Positions 23,380 to 33,620 of a stretch of 35,722 nucleotides of DNA are shown in pieces (position 1 is the stretch's first letter; the number at the start of each line of letters is the position of its first letter). The notes under the pieces are model-generated. The model saw only the letters and a program-made list of their open reading frames with translations. It was not told the DNA's origin and did not search any database. The position numbers and the translations under genes were made by a program. This DNA comes from Celeribacter halophilus (GTDB taxonomy: Bacteria > Pseudomonadota > Alphaproteobacteria > Rhodobacterales > Rhodobacteraceae). Location of the stretch: the NCBI RefSeq assembly GCF_900114135.1, contig NZ_FORY01000022.1, positions 1 to 35,722 of the forward strand, written 5' to 3'.

Positions 23380-26082
23380 ATGCTGGGCATCGGTAAACTC
23401 GCGAAAAAGGTTTTCGGGACACCTAACGATCGTAAGATCAAGTCGACCCGACCTCTTGTGGCAAAGATCAACGCGCTGGAGCCGGAGTTTCAAAAGCTCG
23501 ACGATGCCGGCCTGATTGCCAAGACCGAAGAGTTCAGAAAACGTATCGCAGATGGCGAAAGCCTCGACGCGCTGTTGCCGGAGGCCTTTGCCAACTGTCG
23601 CGAAGCGGCCCGCCGTGCGCTTGGACTTCGGGCATTTGATACACAGCTTATGGGCGGCATTTTCCTGCATCAGGGCAATATTGCCGAGATGAAAACAGGT
23701 GAGGGCAAGACCCTTGTGGCGACCTTCCCCTCCTATCTCAATGCGCTGTCGGGCAAGGGTGTTCACGTTGTGACCGTGAACGAATATCTGGCCAAGCGTG
23801 ATGCGGAATGGATGGCGAAAGTCTTTGAGGCGCTCGGCATGACCTGTTCGTCGATTTACAGCCAGCAGCCCGAAGACGAAAAACGCGCGGCCTATGCCTG
23901 TGACGTGACCTATGCGACGAATAACGAGCTGGGCTTCGATTACCTGCGCGACAATATGAAGTCCGAGTTGAAAGACATGGTTCAGCGCGGGCACAATTAC
24001 GCGATTGTAGATGAGGTCGATTCGATTCTCATCGACGAGGCCCGCACACCGCTGATTATTTCCGGTCCTTCTGATGACCGCTCCGAGCTTTATCAGACCA
24101 TCGACAAGCTGATCCCTCGCCTCACGGAAGAGCATTATGAGCTCGACGAGAAAACGCGTCAGGTGACATTTACCGAAGAGGGCAACGAGTTCCTCGAACA
24201 GATTCTGCATGAAGCCGGTTTCCTGCCGGAGGGCCAGACGCTCTATGATCCGGAAAGCACCACCATCGTGCATCACGTCAATCAGGGTCTGCGCGCGCAC
24301 AAGCTGTTCCAGAACGGCGTGCATTACATCGTGCGCAACGGTGAAGTGGCGCTGATCGACGAGTTTACCGGTCGCATGATGTCCGGTCGCCGTCTGTCCG
24401 ACGGGCTGCACCAGGCGATTGAGGCCAAAGAAGGCGTCGAGATCAAGCCAGAGAACATCACCTTGGCCTCTGTGACCTTCCAGAACTATTTCCGCCTCTA
24501 TGACAAACTCTCCGGCATGACCGGCACCGCGGCCACCGAGGCCGAGGAATTCATGGAGATTTACAAACTCGGCGTGGTCGAAGTGCCGACCAACCGCCCG
24601 ATCCAGCGGATTGACGAACATGACCGTGTCTATCGCAGCGAGGTTGAAAAGCTGGCCGCTGTGGTGGAATCCATCCGCGAAGCCAATGCCAAAGGTCAGC
24701 CTGTTCTGGTAGGCACGACCTCTATCGACAAATCCGAGGAACTGTCGAATTTCCTGACGAAAGAGGGCATCCCCCACAATGTGCTGAACGCCAAACAGCA
24801 CGAGCGGGAGGCCGAAATTGTTGCCGATGCCGGTAAATTCGGTGCGGTGACCATCGCGACGAACATGGCCGGTCGCGGCACGGACATCAAACTCGGCGGC
24901 AATGTCGAGATGAAAGTCATGGAAGCCATCGCGGCCAATCCGGAGGCCAACCCGGACGAGATTCGTGCGCGGATCGAGGCTGAACATGCGGAAGAAGAAA
25001 AGCGTGTGCTTGAGGCTGGTGGTCTCTATGTGCTTGCCACCGAGCGCCACGAAAGCCGTCGCATCGACAACCAGCTGCGCGGCCGTTCCGGTCGTCAGGG
25101 GGACCCGGGCCGCTCTTTGTTCTTCCTGTCGCTTGATGATGATCTCATGCGGATTTTCGGTTCCGAACGGCTGGACAAAATGCTGTCGTCGCTTGGCATG
25201 AAAGAGGGCGAGGCTATCGTTCACCCTTGGGTCAACAAGTCGCTTGAGAAAGCACAGGCGAAGGTCGAGGGGCGCAACTTCGACATACGCAAACAGCTTT
25301 TGAAATTTGACGATGTGATGAACGACCAGCGTAAAGTGGTATTCTCCCAACGCCGCGACATCATGGAATCCGAGAACGTCAACGAGATCGTCGAGGACAT
25401 GCGCCACGAGGTGATCGAAGACCTTGTGGGCGAGGCGATCCCGCCGAAATCCTATCCGGATCAGTGGGATGTCGAACGGCTTCACACCTCTCTTATCGAA
25501 GCACTGAACATGGACCTGCCGATCAAGGATTGGGCCGACGAAGAGGGCGTGGATGACGAGGTGATCATCGAACGGGTTTCCGAAGCTTCTGATCGCATGA
25601 TGGCGGAAAAGGAAGAGGCGTTTGGCGCTGAACAGATGCGTCAGATCGAGAAGCAGTTCCTGCTCAACACGATCGACGCCAAATGGCGCGAGCACCTTTT
25701 GACGCTCGAACATCTGCGCTCTGTGGTGGGCTTCCGTGGCTATGCGCAACGTGATCCGCTCAACGAGTATAAGAACGAGAGCTTCCAGCTTTTTGAAACC
25801 ATGCTCGACAGCCTGCGCAGCGAGGTGACGCAGAAACTGTCACGCGTGCGCCCGATGACCGAAGAAGAGCGCCAAGCCATGCTGCAACAGCTTGTGGAGC
25901 AGCAGGCGGCGGCAACGGCGGGGGCGCAAGCGCATCCTGTCGGTGAACCCGAAGACGGGCATCCCAACGCGGTTCCGGGCTTTGATGAAAACGACCCGTC
26001 AACTTGGGGCAATCCGGGGCGCAATGACCTCTGTCCCTGCGGGTCGGGCAAAAAATTCAAACATTGCCACGGCGCCGTATAA
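23380..26082 (+). CDS. secA: Preprotein translocase ATPase SecA
   Basis: 900 residues. SecA drives proteins through SecYEG at the inner membrane. Walker A is [11 protein letters not shown] (about residues 103-113), Walker B/DEAD-like [17 protein letters not shown] is near 210, and [13 protein letters not shown] and [10 protein letters not shown] are the second-lobe motifs. The tail ends in the zinc motif [14 protein letters not shown] (C-x-C-x8-C-H, about 885), which binds SecB or ribosomes. GGAG lies 5 bases before the ATG. A long antisense frame covers most of the gene and is disregarded. Confidence 0.98.
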   Translation: MLGIGKLAKKVFGTPNDRKIKSTRPLVAKINALEPEFQKLDDAGLIAKTEEFRKRIADGESLDALLPEAFANCREAARRALGLRAFDTQLMGGIFLHQGNIAEMKTGEGKTLVATFPSYLNALSGKGVHVVTVNEYLAKRDAEWMAKVFEALGMTCSSIYSQQPEDEKRAAYACDVTYATNNELGFDYLRDNMKSELKDMVQRGHNYAIVDEVDSILIDEARTPLIISGPSDDRSELYQTIDKLIPRLTEEHYELDEKTRQVTFTEEGNEFLEQILHEAGFLPEGQTLYDPESTTIVHHVNQGLRAHKLFQNGVHYIVRNGEVALIDEFTGRMMSGRRLSDGLHQAIEAKEGVEIKPENITLASVTFQNYFRLYDKLSGMTGTAATEAEEFMEIYKLGVVEVPTNRPIQRIDEHDRVYRSEVEKLAAVVESIREANAKGQPVLVGTTSIDKSEELSNFLTKEGIPHNVLNAKQHEREAEIVADAGKFGAVTIATNMAGRGTDIKLGGNVEMKVMEAIAANPEANPDEIRARIEAEHAEEEKRVLEAGGLYVLATERHESRRIDNQLRGRSGRQGDPGRSLFFLSLDDDLMRIFGSERLDKMLSSLGMKEGEAIVHPWVNKSLEKAQAKVEGRNFDIRKQLLKFDDVMNDQRKVVFSQRRDIMESENVNEIVEDMRHEVIEDLVGEAIPPKSYPDQWDVERLHTSLIEALNMDLPIKDWADEEGVDDEVIIERVSEASDRMMAEKEEAFGAEQMRQIEKQFLLNTIDAKWREHLLTLEHLRSVVGFRGYAQRDPLNEYKNESFQLFETMLDSLRSEVTQKLSRVRPMTEEERQAMLQQLVEQQAAATAGAQAHPVGEPEDGHPNAVPGFDENDPSTWGNPGRNDLCPCGSGKKFKHCHGAV

Positions 26083-26094
26083 GTCAGACATTTT

Positions 26095-26132
26095 CGACCC
26101 GTGCCCGATATTCGGCGCGGGTCGTTTTCTTT
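26095..26132 (+). terminator. Intrinsic terminator after secA
   Basis: An 11-base stem CGACCCGTGCC/GGCGCGGGTCG with one G-T pair and an 8-base loop, followed by TTTTCTTT. Confidence 0.8.
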
Positions 26133-26208
26133 GCTCTGTGCGGTTGAAAATCCGCGCGCCAAAGCCGACACTCCAGCAACGTTTCACATTCCACAAGGGC
26201 GCTGCGCC

Positions 26209-27777
26209 ATGCTGAAATCTGTGGCGGCTTTCGCCGTAACCCTTCTGTTGTTTTTTGCTCCGGTTGCTGCGACGGCCCAAGATGTCAATCTGTTGTCGCG
26301 GGACGGGTCTATTGCGATCAGCGGAAATTTCCTGAGTTTTGATGGCGAGTTTTACCGTGTGGAAACGGATCTCGGGGTTCTGACGGTGGACAGCTCCGGC
26401 GTGCGATGCGAAGGACCGGGGTGCCCCAATCTGGACGGGTATTACGCCCAAATCCGTATCTCAGGTGACGCGAAGGGAACACGCACGCTCATGCCCGCGT
26501 TGATCTCTGCCTTTGCGCTCAGAAACGGCTATACAGTCGCGACCAGCCCGTTGAGCGAAAACCAGCGCTCCATGGTGCTCACGGATGCGGAGAATGATCT
26601 CACGGTTGGCGAGTTTCTTTTGTCGGACACCTCCGCGTCAGAGGGCTTTGCCGATCTGGTTTCGGAGAACACCGACCTCGTCCTATCCATGCGCAAGGTC
26701 GCGCCGAAAGAGCTTGAATTGGCGCGTCAGGCAAGTGTCGGCGATTTGTCGGACCCGCGTCGGGCACGTGTTGTCGCGCTTGACGGGTTGGTGCCGGTTG
26801 TCTCGCGCTCGAATCTGGTGGAGTCGCTTTCGCTTTCGGAGTTGGCGGACATCTATACGGGACATGTGGAGAACTGGGAAGCGGTCGGCGGAGCGGACGC
26901 GCCGGTGGCAGCCCATCTGATGCGAGACGATCTTGAGGAAGGTAGCGAGTTTCGCCGCATGATTCTGGGTCGTGCTCAGCTTGATGAGGACCGCGTGACG
27001 CTTCATGATCATTACGAGGCACTTGTCGCGGCGATCGAGCAGGACCCCTATGCGATTGGTCTCGGGCGGATGTCCGAGGGCGGCGCGGTCAAACCCGTGG
27101 GGCTGAGCGGGGCCTGCGGGTTCGAGGCGCGGGCTATGGGCGCGGATGTAAAGAGCGAGGACTACCCGTTAACCCGACCGGTTTTTCTCTACACGCCAGC
27201 GCGGCGGCTGCCGAAACTCGCGCGGGAATTTCTTGCCTATGCAGTCTCACCTGCGGCACAGATCGTGGTTGCGCGGACGGACTTTGTCGATCAGGGCGTG
27301 GATGAATTGTCATTCCGCGATCAGGGACGCCGGTTTGCCAATGCGATTGCCCATGCGGGCGGTGAGATCTCACTTGAGGATTTGCAAGGTGTGACCTCGG
27401 CGCTGCAAGGGGCCAAGCGGCTGACGTTGGGGTTTCGGTTCGAGGATGGATCGACAAAACTGGATGCGCAGTCGCGCTCGAATGTGCATCTTTTGGCCGA
27501 ACTTCTGGAAGCGGGCGTCTATGATGGTCATGCCCTGACATTCGCGGGGTTCTCGGATGGGCAAGGCGAGGCCGCGATCAATAAGACCCTCTCCAAACGG
27601 CGGGCACAGACCGTGATGAAGGCAGTTCAACAGGCGATGGGGGAAGCCTTTGAAGCGGATCGCGTGAGTTTGCGTGCAGAGGGCTTCGGGGAGGCGATGC
27701 CTCTGGCCTGTGATGATATTGCATGGGGACGCTCACTCAATCGTCGTGTCGAGGTTTGGCTCAAACCGCGTCGTTGA
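26209..27777 (+). CDS. Exported PstS-like substrate-binding domain fused to OmpA peptidoglycan-binding domain
   Basis: 522 residues. A signal peptide (MLKSVAAFAVTLLLFFAPVAATA) is followed by a short N-terminal region with two cysteines (CEGPGC). A PstS-like periplasmic binding domain (about 80-370) has RISGDAKGTRTLMPALISAF, the LVPVVSRSN strand and LSLSELADIYTGHVENWEAVGG, all familiar from phosphate-binding proteins. The C-terminus is an OmpA-type domain (about 395-520) with LTFAGFSDGQGEAAINKTLS and GRSLNRRVEVWL. It should bind a small ligand while tethered to peptidoglycan. No pstCAB or phoU genes are adjacent, so phosphate uptake is not implied. ATG 26209 is chosen because the longer frame overlaps the secA terminator. 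AAGG is about 10 bases upstream. Confidence 0.85.
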   Translation: MLKSVAAFAVTLLLFFAPVAATAQDVNLLSRDGSIAISGNFLSFDGEFYRVETDLGVLTVDSSGVRCEGPGCPNLDGYYAQIRISGDAKGTRTLMPALISAFALRNGYTVATSPLSENQRSMVLTDAENDLTVGEFLLSDTSASEGFADLVSENTDLVLSMRKVAPKELELARQASVGDLSDPRRARVVALDGLVPVVSRSNLVESLSLSELADIYTGHVENWEAVGGADAPVAAHLMRDDLEEGSEFRRMILGRAQLDEDRVTLHDHYEALVAAIEQDPYAIGLGRMSEGGAVKPVGLSGACGFEARAMGADVKSEDYPLTRPVFLYTPARRLPKLAREFLAYAVSPAAQIVVARTDFVDQGVDELSFRDQGRRFANAIAHAGGEISLEDLQGVTSALQGAKRLTLGFRFEDGSTKLDAQSRSNVHLLAELLEAGVYDGHALTFAGFSDGQGEAAINKTLSKRRAQTVMKAVQQAMGEAFEADRVSLRAEGFGEAMPLACDDIAWGRSLNRRVEVWLKPRR

Positions 27778-27792
27778 GATGTGCGAACGGCT

Positions 27793-28560
27793 TTAGAGAT
27801 AGCCGGAGCCTCGAAAACTTAATTCAGTCGATTTCCCGATGATGAGATGATCGTGAAGCTGGATGTCCAGAGCCTCCGCAGCATTCCTGATCTGGTTGGT
27901 CATCATAATGTCCGCGTCCGATGGAGTCGGGTCTCCTGACGGGTGATTGTGGACTAGGATCAGGGCAGAGGCGTTGAATTCCAACGCACGTTTGACGACC
28001 TCGCGGGGATAGACCGGCACATGATCGACGGTGCCGCGCGCTTGTTCCTCATCCGCGATGAGAATGTTTTTCCGGTCAAGGTAGAGGACGCGAAACTGTT
28101 CGGTTTCGAGATGCGACATGGTCGTGTGGCAGTAGTTCAGAACCGCATCCCAACTGGAAATGACGGGCCGCTGCATCACGCGGGCACGGGCGAGGCGATG
28201 TGCTGCGGCCTCGACAATTTTGAGGTCTTGTGCGGCGGCAGTGGTCATTCCATCGACCTCTAACAGCCGCGGAAGAGGGGCGGAGATAACGCGATTGTAG
28301 TCCCCGAATGCGTCGATCAGGGCCGCAGCAATGGGTTGGACATCGGCACGGGGTAGAGCGCGATAGAGAATGAGTTCGAGCAACTCATAATCCGGCATCG
28401 CCTGTGCGCCGCCTTCAAAGAATCGTTCCTGAAGCTGCTTGCGATGGTTGCGCAGGTAACTGGGCGGACGTGAGGGAAGCGCGACGGGGCAGGCCTCTTC
28501 AAGATCGAAGAGCCAGTCGGGCATTTCCCGAAATGCGGAAGGGTGTGTGATCGTGGTCAT
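27793..28560 (-). CDS. radC: RadC family JAB-domain protein
   Basis: 255 residues. The N-terminal half has a helix-hairpin-helix-like region (PDYELLELILYRALPRADVQPIA). The C-terminal JAB1/MPN domain carries the metal motif HNHPSGDPTPSDAD (about 206-219) with the preceding Glu region HLETEQFRVLYLD. RadC proteins were named for DNA repair but their biochemical role is unsettled. It stands alone leftward, converging with the PstS-OmpA gene 15 bases away. Confidence 0.92.
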   Translation of the reverse strand: MTTITHPSAFREMPDWLFDLEEACPVALPSRPPSYLRNHRKQLQERFFEGGAQAMPDYELLELILYRALPRADVQPIAAALIDAFGDYNRVISAPLPRLLEVDGMTTAAAQDLKIVEAAAHRLARARVMQRPVISSWDAVLNYCHTTMSHLETEQFRVLYLDRKNILIADEEQARGTVDHVPVYPREVVKRALEFNASALILVHNHPSGDPTPSDADIMMTNQIRNAAEALDIQLHDHLIIGKSTELSFRGSGYL

Positions 28561-28606
28561 GGACTAATCCATTGACCGATTCGATAAAAAAGCAGTTAAC
28601 AGGCAT

Positions 28607-28631
28607 AAAAAAGGGCGCCGGAGCGCCCTTT
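28607..28631 (-). terminator. Intrinsic terminator after dnaJ
   Basis: Stem AAAGGGCGC/GCGCCCTTT with loop CGGA; read leftward it is followed by a T-run (28607-28612). It ends the dnaK-dnaJ transcript 11 bases after the dnaJ stop. Confidence 0.85.
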
Positions 28632-28641
28632 GATCTATCTG

Positions 28642-29802
28642 TCAGGAATGTGTCATCCCATCCCAGAAGCTTTTGACTTTCTTGAAGAAAGAGGAGCTTT
28701 CCGGATTGTTTTTGTCTTCGCCAAGGTTATCGAACTCGCGCAAAAGCTCTTTTTGCTTTGCGGTCAGGTTCACCGGTGTTTCCACCGCCAGTTCGATGAA
28801 CATGTCGCCATGTCCACCGCCGCGCAGTGCGGGCATACCCTTGGAGCGCAGACGCATCTGGCGACCGGATTGGCTGCCGGCGGGGATTTTCACCCGTGAG
28901 CGTCCACCGTCGATGGTCGGAACTTCGATGTCGCCGCCGAGTGCTGCCGTCACCATCGAGACCGGAACGGAGCAGTGCAGATGCACCCCGTCGCGTTCGA
29001 AAATGGCGTGAGGACGGACTTCGATGAAGATATACAAATCTCCCGTCGGACCGCCGCGTAGACCGGCTTCGCCTTCGCCAGCGAGGCGGATGCGCGTGCC
29101 TGTTTCGACACCTGCGGGGATGTTGACCGAGAGCGCACGCTCTTTCTCAACACGGCCCGCACCGTGACAATCCGGGCAGGGGTCTTTGATGATCTGCCCG
29201 AGCCCGCCACAGGCCGGACAGGTCCGTTCGACCGTGAAGAAGCCCTGTTGCGCGCGCACCTTGCCCATGCCGGAGCAAGAGGGGCAGGTTTGCGGTTCGG
29301 CACCGTTGGCCGCACCTGTGCCGCTACAGCTTGTGCAGGACACGGATGTGGGCACATTGATGGTCTTCTGCGCGCCTGTGTAGGCTTCCTCAAGGGGGAC
29401 ACGCATGTCGTAACGCAGGTCCGAGCCGCGTTGGGCACGAGACCGTCCGCCGCCACCACGCTGGCCGCCCATGAAGTCGCCGAAAAGGTCGTCGAACACA
29501 TCCGAGAAGGCCGAGCCGAAATCGCCGTGGCCCGCGCCACCATAGCCGCCACCCGGACGACCACCCATGCCACCCTGTTCGAAAGCGGCATGACCAAAGC
29601 GGTCATAGGCGGCTTTCTTGTCGGGGTCTTTGAGCGTGTCGTAAGCCTCGTTCACTTCTTTGAACTGGGCTTCCGCATCGGGGTTGTCCTTGTTGCGGTC
29701 GGGGTGAAATTCCATCGCTTTCTTGCGATAGGCTTTCTTGAGCTCCGACGCGTCGGCACCTTTGCTGACGCCAAGCACCTCGTAATAATCGCGTTTTGCC
29801 AT
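28642..29802 (-). CDS. dnaJ: Chaperone DnaJ (Hsp40)
   Basis: 386 residues. DnaJ delivers unfolded clients to DnaK and stimulates its ATPase. The J domain (1-70) has the HPD tripeptide (33-35). A Gly/Phe-rich segment follows (about 75-125). Four zinc-binding CxxCxGxG repeats are present: [24 protein letters not shown] and CPDCHGAG. Then comes the C-terminal client-binding region. AAGGAG lies 8 bases before the ATG. It is downstream of dnaK, separated by 72 bases that contain a hairpin. Confidence 0.98.
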   Translation of the reverse strand: MAKRDYYEVLGVSKGADASELKKAYRKKAMEFHPDRNKDNPDAEAQFKEVNEAYDTLKDPDKKAAYDRFGHAAFEQGGMGGRPGGGYGGAGHGDFGSAFSDVFDDLFGDFMGGQRGGGGRSRAQRGSDLRYDMRVPLEEAYTGAQKTINVPTSVSCTSCSGTGAANGAEPQTCPSCSGMGKVRAQQGFFTVERTCPACGGLGQIIKDPCPDCHGAGRVEKERALSVNIPAGVETGTRIRLAGEGEAGLRGGPTGDLYIFIEVRPHAIFERDGVHLHCSVPVSMVTAALGGDIEVPTIDGGRSRVKIPAGSQSGRQMRLRSKGMPALRGGGHGDMFIELAVETPVNLTAKQKELLREFDNLGEDKNNPESSSFFKKVKSFWDGMTHS

Positions 29803-29827
29803 GGATTTTACTCCTTCTGGAACGCGA

Positions 29828-29855
29828 CGACCGGCCCGGAGATCCGGACCGGTCG
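29828..29855 (-). other. Intercistronic hairpin between dnaK and dnaJ
   Basis: CGACCGG/CCGGTCG and CCGG/CCGG arms form a stem of 11 to 12 pairs with a 4-base loop, one position being a G-T pair on the leftward RNA. No T-run follows, so it is more likely a stability or processing element than a full terminator. Confidence 0.55.
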
Positions 29856-29874
29856 ATCGTGTCCGCGATTACAT

Positions 29875-31797
29875 TTACGAACGCTTGTCGTTGTCGAGGT
29901 CTTCGAAATCGGCATCGACAATATCGTCATCGACCGAAGACGGGCCATCGGCAGCATCCACGTCCGGATCGGCGTTGCCGGATTTCTCCTGCTCGGCCTT
30001 GTAGATGGCCTCGCCGAGTTTCATGGCCGCGTCGGTCACGTTCTGGATGCCCGAACGGATTTTGTCCGGATCTTCGGTTTCCAGTTGATCCTTGAGCGCA
30101 GCGATGGCCAGTTCGATGGCTTCGATCGTGGTCGGATCGACTTTGTCGCCATGCTCTTCCATTGATTTCTCGGTCGAGTGGATGAGGCTTTCGGCCTGGT
30201 TCTTCGCTTCGACAAGATCTTTGCGTTTCTTGTCGGCTTCGGCGTTTTCTTCGGCGTCCTTGACCATCTTTTCGATGTCGTCGTCGGAGAGACCGCCGGA
30301 GGCCTGGATCGTGATTTTCTGCTCTTTGCCGGTGCCTTTGTCTTTGGCGCCCACTTCAACGATACCGTCGGCGTTGATGTCAAAGGTTACTTCGATTTGC
30401 GGCATGCCGCGCGGTGCGGGCGGGATACCTTCGAGGTTGAACTGGCCGAGCATCTTGTTGTCGGCGGCCATTTCGCGTTCCCCTTGGAAGACGCGGAGCG
30501 TCACAGCGGACTGGTTGTCCTCTGCGGTGGAGAAAATCTGCGACTTCTTGGTCGGGATCGTGGTGTTGCGGTCGATCAGGCGGGTGAACACACCGCCCAG
30601 AGTTTCGATCCCCAGCGACAGCGGGGTCACGTCAAGAAGCAGAACGTCTTTGACGTCACCTTGCAGAACGCCGGCCTGAATGGCAGCACCCATAGCGACA
30701 ACCTCATCGGGGTTCACACCCTTATGCGGTTCCTTACCGAAGAATTTGGTCACTTCGGCAATGACTTTCGGCATACGGGTCATACCGCCGACGAGCACGA
30801 CTTCGTCGATGTCGGAGGTGGAAAGACCAGCGTCTTTCAGAGCCGCTTTACACGGGTCCATGGAGCGTTTGATGAGATCCGACACAAGGCTTTCGAGTTT
30901 TGCACGGGTCAGTTTGACCACGAGGTGCAAAGGCGTGCCGGAGGACGGGTCCATCGAGATGAACGGCTGGTTGATTTCGGTTTGCGTCGAGGACGACAGT
31001 TCGATTTTCGCTTTTTCAGCGGCCTCTTTAAGGCGCTGCAATGCCATTTTGTCTTGGGTGAGATCGACGCCGTGTTCTTTTTTGAACTCGTCGGCAAGGT
31101 AATGCACGATGCGCATGTCGAAGTCTTCACCACCCAAGAAGGTGTCACCATTGGTGGCCTGCACTTCAAACACGCCGTCACCCAGTTCGAGGATGGTCAC
31201 GTCGAAAGTCCCGCCGCCGAGGTCATAAACCGCGATGGTTTTGGTGTCTTCCTTGTCGAGCCCGTAGGCCAGAGCCGCAGCTGTCGGCTCGTTGATGATC
31301 CGCAGCACTTCGAGACCGGCGATCTTGCCGGCGTCTTTGGTGGCCTGACGCTGGGCGTCGTTGAAGTAGGCCGGAACGGTGATCACCGCTTGGGTTACTT
31401 CTTCGCCGAGGTAGGATTCGGCAGTTTCTTTCATCTTGCCCAGAATGAAGGCGGAGATTTGCGAGGGCGAATATTTGTCGCCACGCACCTCAACCCACGC
31501 ATCACCATTGCCACCATCCACGATGGCGTAGGGCACGAGTTTCTTGTCTTTTTCAACGGCTGCGTCGCCCATGCGACGACCGATCAGACGTTTCACGGCG
31601 AAAACCGTGTTCTCGGGGTTGGTCACAGCCTGACGTTTGGCTGCCTGACCCACGAGGCGTTCGTTGTCGGTGAAACCGACGATGGAGGGCGTGGTACGCG
31701 CCCCTTCGGAGTTCTCGATCACACGCGGCTGCGAACCATCCATGATGGCAACACAGGAGTTGGTGGTCCCGAGGTCGATACCGATGACTTTGGCCAT
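29875..31797 (-). CDS. dnaK: Chaperone DnaK (Hsp70)
   Basis: 640 residues. DnaK binds and releases unfolded proteins with ATP. The nucleotide-binding domain begins [21 protein letters not shown] and has [15 protein letters not shown] and [21 protein letters not shown]. The substrate-binding domain ([17 protein letters not shown]) and helical lid follow, with an acidic tail ending [14 protein letters not shown]. The start is set at ATG 31797, two codons inside a TTG, with GAGGA 9 bases upstream. A heat-shock promoter lies about 115 bases before it. grpE is not adjacent. Confidence 0.98.
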   Translation of the reverse strand: MAKVIGIDLGTTNSCVAIMDGSQPRVIENSEGARTTPSIVGFTDNERLVGQAAKRQAVTNPENTVFAVKRLIGRRMGDAAVEKDKKLVPYAIVDGGNGDAWVEVRGDKYSPSQISAFILGKMKETAESYLGEEVTQAVITVPAYFNDAQRQATKDAGKIAGLEVLRIINEPTAAALAYGLDKEDTKTIAVYDLGGGTFDVTILELGDGVFEVQATNGDTFLGGEDFDMRIVHYLADEFKKEHGVDLTQDKMALQRLKEAAEKAKIELSSSTQTEINQPFISMDPSSGTPLHLVVKLTRAKLESLVSDLIKRSMDPCKAALKDAGLSTSDIDEVVLVGGMTRMPKVIAEVTKFFGKEPHKGVNPDEVVAMGAAIQAGVLQGDVKDVLLLDVTPLSLGIETLGGVFTRLIDRNTTIPTKKSQIFSTAEDNQSAVTLRVFQGEREMAADNKMLGQFNLEGIPPAPRGMPQIEVTFDINADGIVEVGAKDKGTGKEQKITIQASGGLSDDDIEKMVKDAEENAEADKKRKDLVEAKNQAESLIHSTEKSMEEHGDKVDPTTIEAIELAIAALKDQLETEDPDKIRSGIQNVTDAAMKLGEAIYKAEQEKSGNADPDVDAADGPSSVDDDIVDADFEDLDNDKRS

Positions 31798-31911
31798 GCT
31801 CAAAATCCTCTCTTAGGCGATGTTGTGACGATGGACCCATTGCGGCGTCCGCCGTCGATCCCAATGTAATTGACCGAACTGAATAACAACCCGATCAAGG
31901 CTTCTCGGCGT

Positions 31912-31940
31912 ATATAAGGACGGGTTCTGGCCCCTGCAAG
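31912..31940 (-). promoter_or_regulatory. RpoH (sigma-32) heat-shock promoter of dnaK
   Basis: Read leftward: CTTG (31937-31940), 18 bases, CTTATAT (31912-31918). This fits the alphaproteobacterial RpoH pattern CTTG-N17/18-CYTATnT (recalled from memory) and stands upstream of a classical heat-shock operon. Confidence 0.7.
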
Positions 31941-32008
31941 TTGTGCGAGGGGGTCTAAGCATGGAAAAATAGAGTCATTTCCGCAAGAAAGCGTCAGGGA
32001 TGGTAAAA

Positions 32009-32620
32009 ATGCAGGAAATTTCGCCGCTGAAGTTGCGGGGTATGCAGGTGTTCAAGGGATTGCTGACACCGGAAGAACAGGGGCGATTGGTCGATGATTT
32101 GCGCGATGTGGTGCGCGAGGTGCCTTTGTTCCATCCGGTGACGCCGTCGGGAAAGCCGATGTCCGTGCGTATGACGTCCGCTGGTCGGTTTGGCTGGATT
32201 TCCGATGCGACAGGCTATCGCTACAGCAAGGCGCACCCGTCAGGGCAGGGCTGGACAGCCATTCCCGACATGGCGTTGAAAGTCTGGTCCACAGTGTCGG
32301 GGGCCACGCGGGCGCCTGAGGCCTGTTTGATCAATTTCTATGACGCAGGGGCGAAGATGGGATTGCATCAGGATCGTGACGAACAGGATTTCACGCAACC
32401 GGTGGTGTCGATTTCTTTGGGCGACGAGGCCTTGTTTCGGGTTGGCAATGAAACGCGGGGCGGCAAGACGGAGAGCCTCTGGCTGACCTCCGGAGATGTT
32501 GTGGTGATGGGCGGCGCGTCACGGCTTTTGTATCACGGTATTGATCGTGTGAAGCCGCAGAGCAGCACCTTGTTGCCGAAAGGGGGGCGGATCAACCTCA
32601 CCTTGCGGGTGGTGACATAA
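32009..32620 (+). CDS. alkB: Alpha-ketoglutarate-dependent dioxygenase AlkB
   Basis: 203 residues. AlkB removes methyl groups from 1-methyladenine and 3-methylcytosine using Fe2+, 2-oxoglutarate and O2. The iron ligands are visible in GLHQDRDE (His and Asp, about residues 119 and 121) and in LYHGIDRV (distal His). The 2-oxoglutarate-binding RINLTLR follows. The segment CLINFYDAGAKMG precedes the HxD motif as in E. coli AlkB. ATG 32009 has AGGGA 8 bases upstream; an in-frame ATG at 32000 would add three residues. It is divergent from dnaK. Confidence 0.93.
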   Translation: MQEISPLKLRGMQVFKGLLTPEEQGRLVDDLRDVVREVPLFHPVTPSGKPMSVRMTSAGRFGWISDATGYRYSKAHPSGQGWTAIPDMALKVWSTVSGATRAPEACLINFYDAGAKMGLHQDRDEQDFTQPVVSISLGDEALFRVGNETRGGKTESLWLTSGDVVVMGGASRLLYHGIDRVKPQSSTLLPKGGRINLTLRVVT

Positions 32621-32666
32621 GGCGAACCTGCGGTGAAAGCGTTTCGTGAAGAACGAGTGAAAGGTT

Positions 32667-33485
32667 TTAGCGCGCGCCCCAGCTGAGCGACACGCGCCGG
32701 CGGGTGAAAAACTCTGCCAGAAGGCCGATAGTCAGGCATACCAGCGTGAAGACGACCGGATACATTATCGAGCTGTTGTGCGGGTTGTAATTGACAAAGG
32801 TAAAGCCGCGGGCCTGATCAATCGTGTGAAACAAAGGGTTCCATGAAAACATCGCCAGCATATAGGCGGGCGTCTGGTTTGCGACGAACATTTTGCCGGA
32901 GGTGAACATGTTGGCGCGGGTGTAGAGTTGTTGCAGGATGCCGACCAATCCCGGTGCCCACGGTTTGGCAGCCAGAAACAACATGCCAATCGCAGCGCCG
33001 GAGGCCCAGGCCAAGAGCAGCATCGCGAAAGCTCCCGCCATATTCTGGAAATGCACCGTGCCCCAGCCCAGAGAATAGCCGAACAGGATCACGGTGACGG
33101 AGAGGACTTGGATATAGAGCGAACTCAAGGCTGCAGAGGTGATGGCGATGGCGGTGTTCATCGGCGCATGCTGCATCATGGGGGATGTGGCGCTTTCAGA
33201 GCCGGACACAGCAGCGACAGCTTTGTTGTGCGTTAAGAACAGGAAAATGCCGGACATGATATAGAGGATGAAGTCACCGCGAATGGCGGCACCACGTACG
33301 CCGAGAATCGAATACATGAAAACGAAAACCGCCACGAGAATCAGCGTCTGGGTTATGCTGATGATCAAGCCGATGAGCGGGTTGCCATGCGTCTTGCGCA
33401 CATGGCGCACCGTGTTGACGAAAATCAGTCTCAGAACCGTGAGGGCCGCGGAAAAGCCGCTTTGACTTCTGGTGTAGTGGAACAT
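32667..33485 (-). CDS. ABC-2 type polysaccharide export permease
   Basis: 272 residues with about six hydrophobic segments, among them LIGLIISITQTLILVAVFVF, FILYIMSGIFLFL, SLYIQVLSVTVILFGYSLG, AGAFAMLLLAWASGAAIGMLFLA and YPVVFTLVCLTIGLLAEFF. The overall pattern, with a short cytoplasmic N-terminus and a conserved WNPLFHTIDQARG near the end, is that of KpsM/Wzm-type permeases for capsule or O-antigen export. The partner ATPase (KpsT/Wzt) is not in the window. Its neighbours cysQ, kdsB-like and galU also suit polysaccharide synthesis. CAGGA lies about 9 bases before the ATG. Confidence 0.83.
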   Translation of the reverse strand: MFHYTRSQSGFSAALTVLRLIFVNTVRHVRKTHGNPLIGLIISITQTLILVAVFVFMYSILGVRGAAIRGDFILYIMSGIFLFLTHNKAVAAVSGSESATSPMMQHAPMNTAIAITSAALSSLYIQVLSVTVILFGYSLGWGTVHFQNMAGAFAMLLLAWASGAAIGMLFLAAKPWAPGLVGILQQLYTRANMFTSGKMFVANQTPAYMLAMFSWNPLFHTIDQARGFTFVNYNPHNSSIMYPVVFTLVCLTIGLLAEFFTRRRVSLSWGAR

Positions 33486-33620
33486 GCCAAGTGGTCCTGT
33501 CCTGAGAATATTGCCCGGTGTCGAGGGTTTTCTTGTTGTTCCCCGTGCGCCATAGCATAAGGTTAGTGAGGTTTTCTTTCAATGGAAACGCAAGGGTATG
33601 GCGATTTAGGAGCTTTTGTA

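Noticed and set aside
23278-25749. 823-codon open frame antisense to secA
   Set aside because: It is the mirror of a highly conserved gene with GC-biased codons; the protein resembles no family and has no ribosome binding site. Such antisense frames are common opposite conserved genes in GC-rich genomes.
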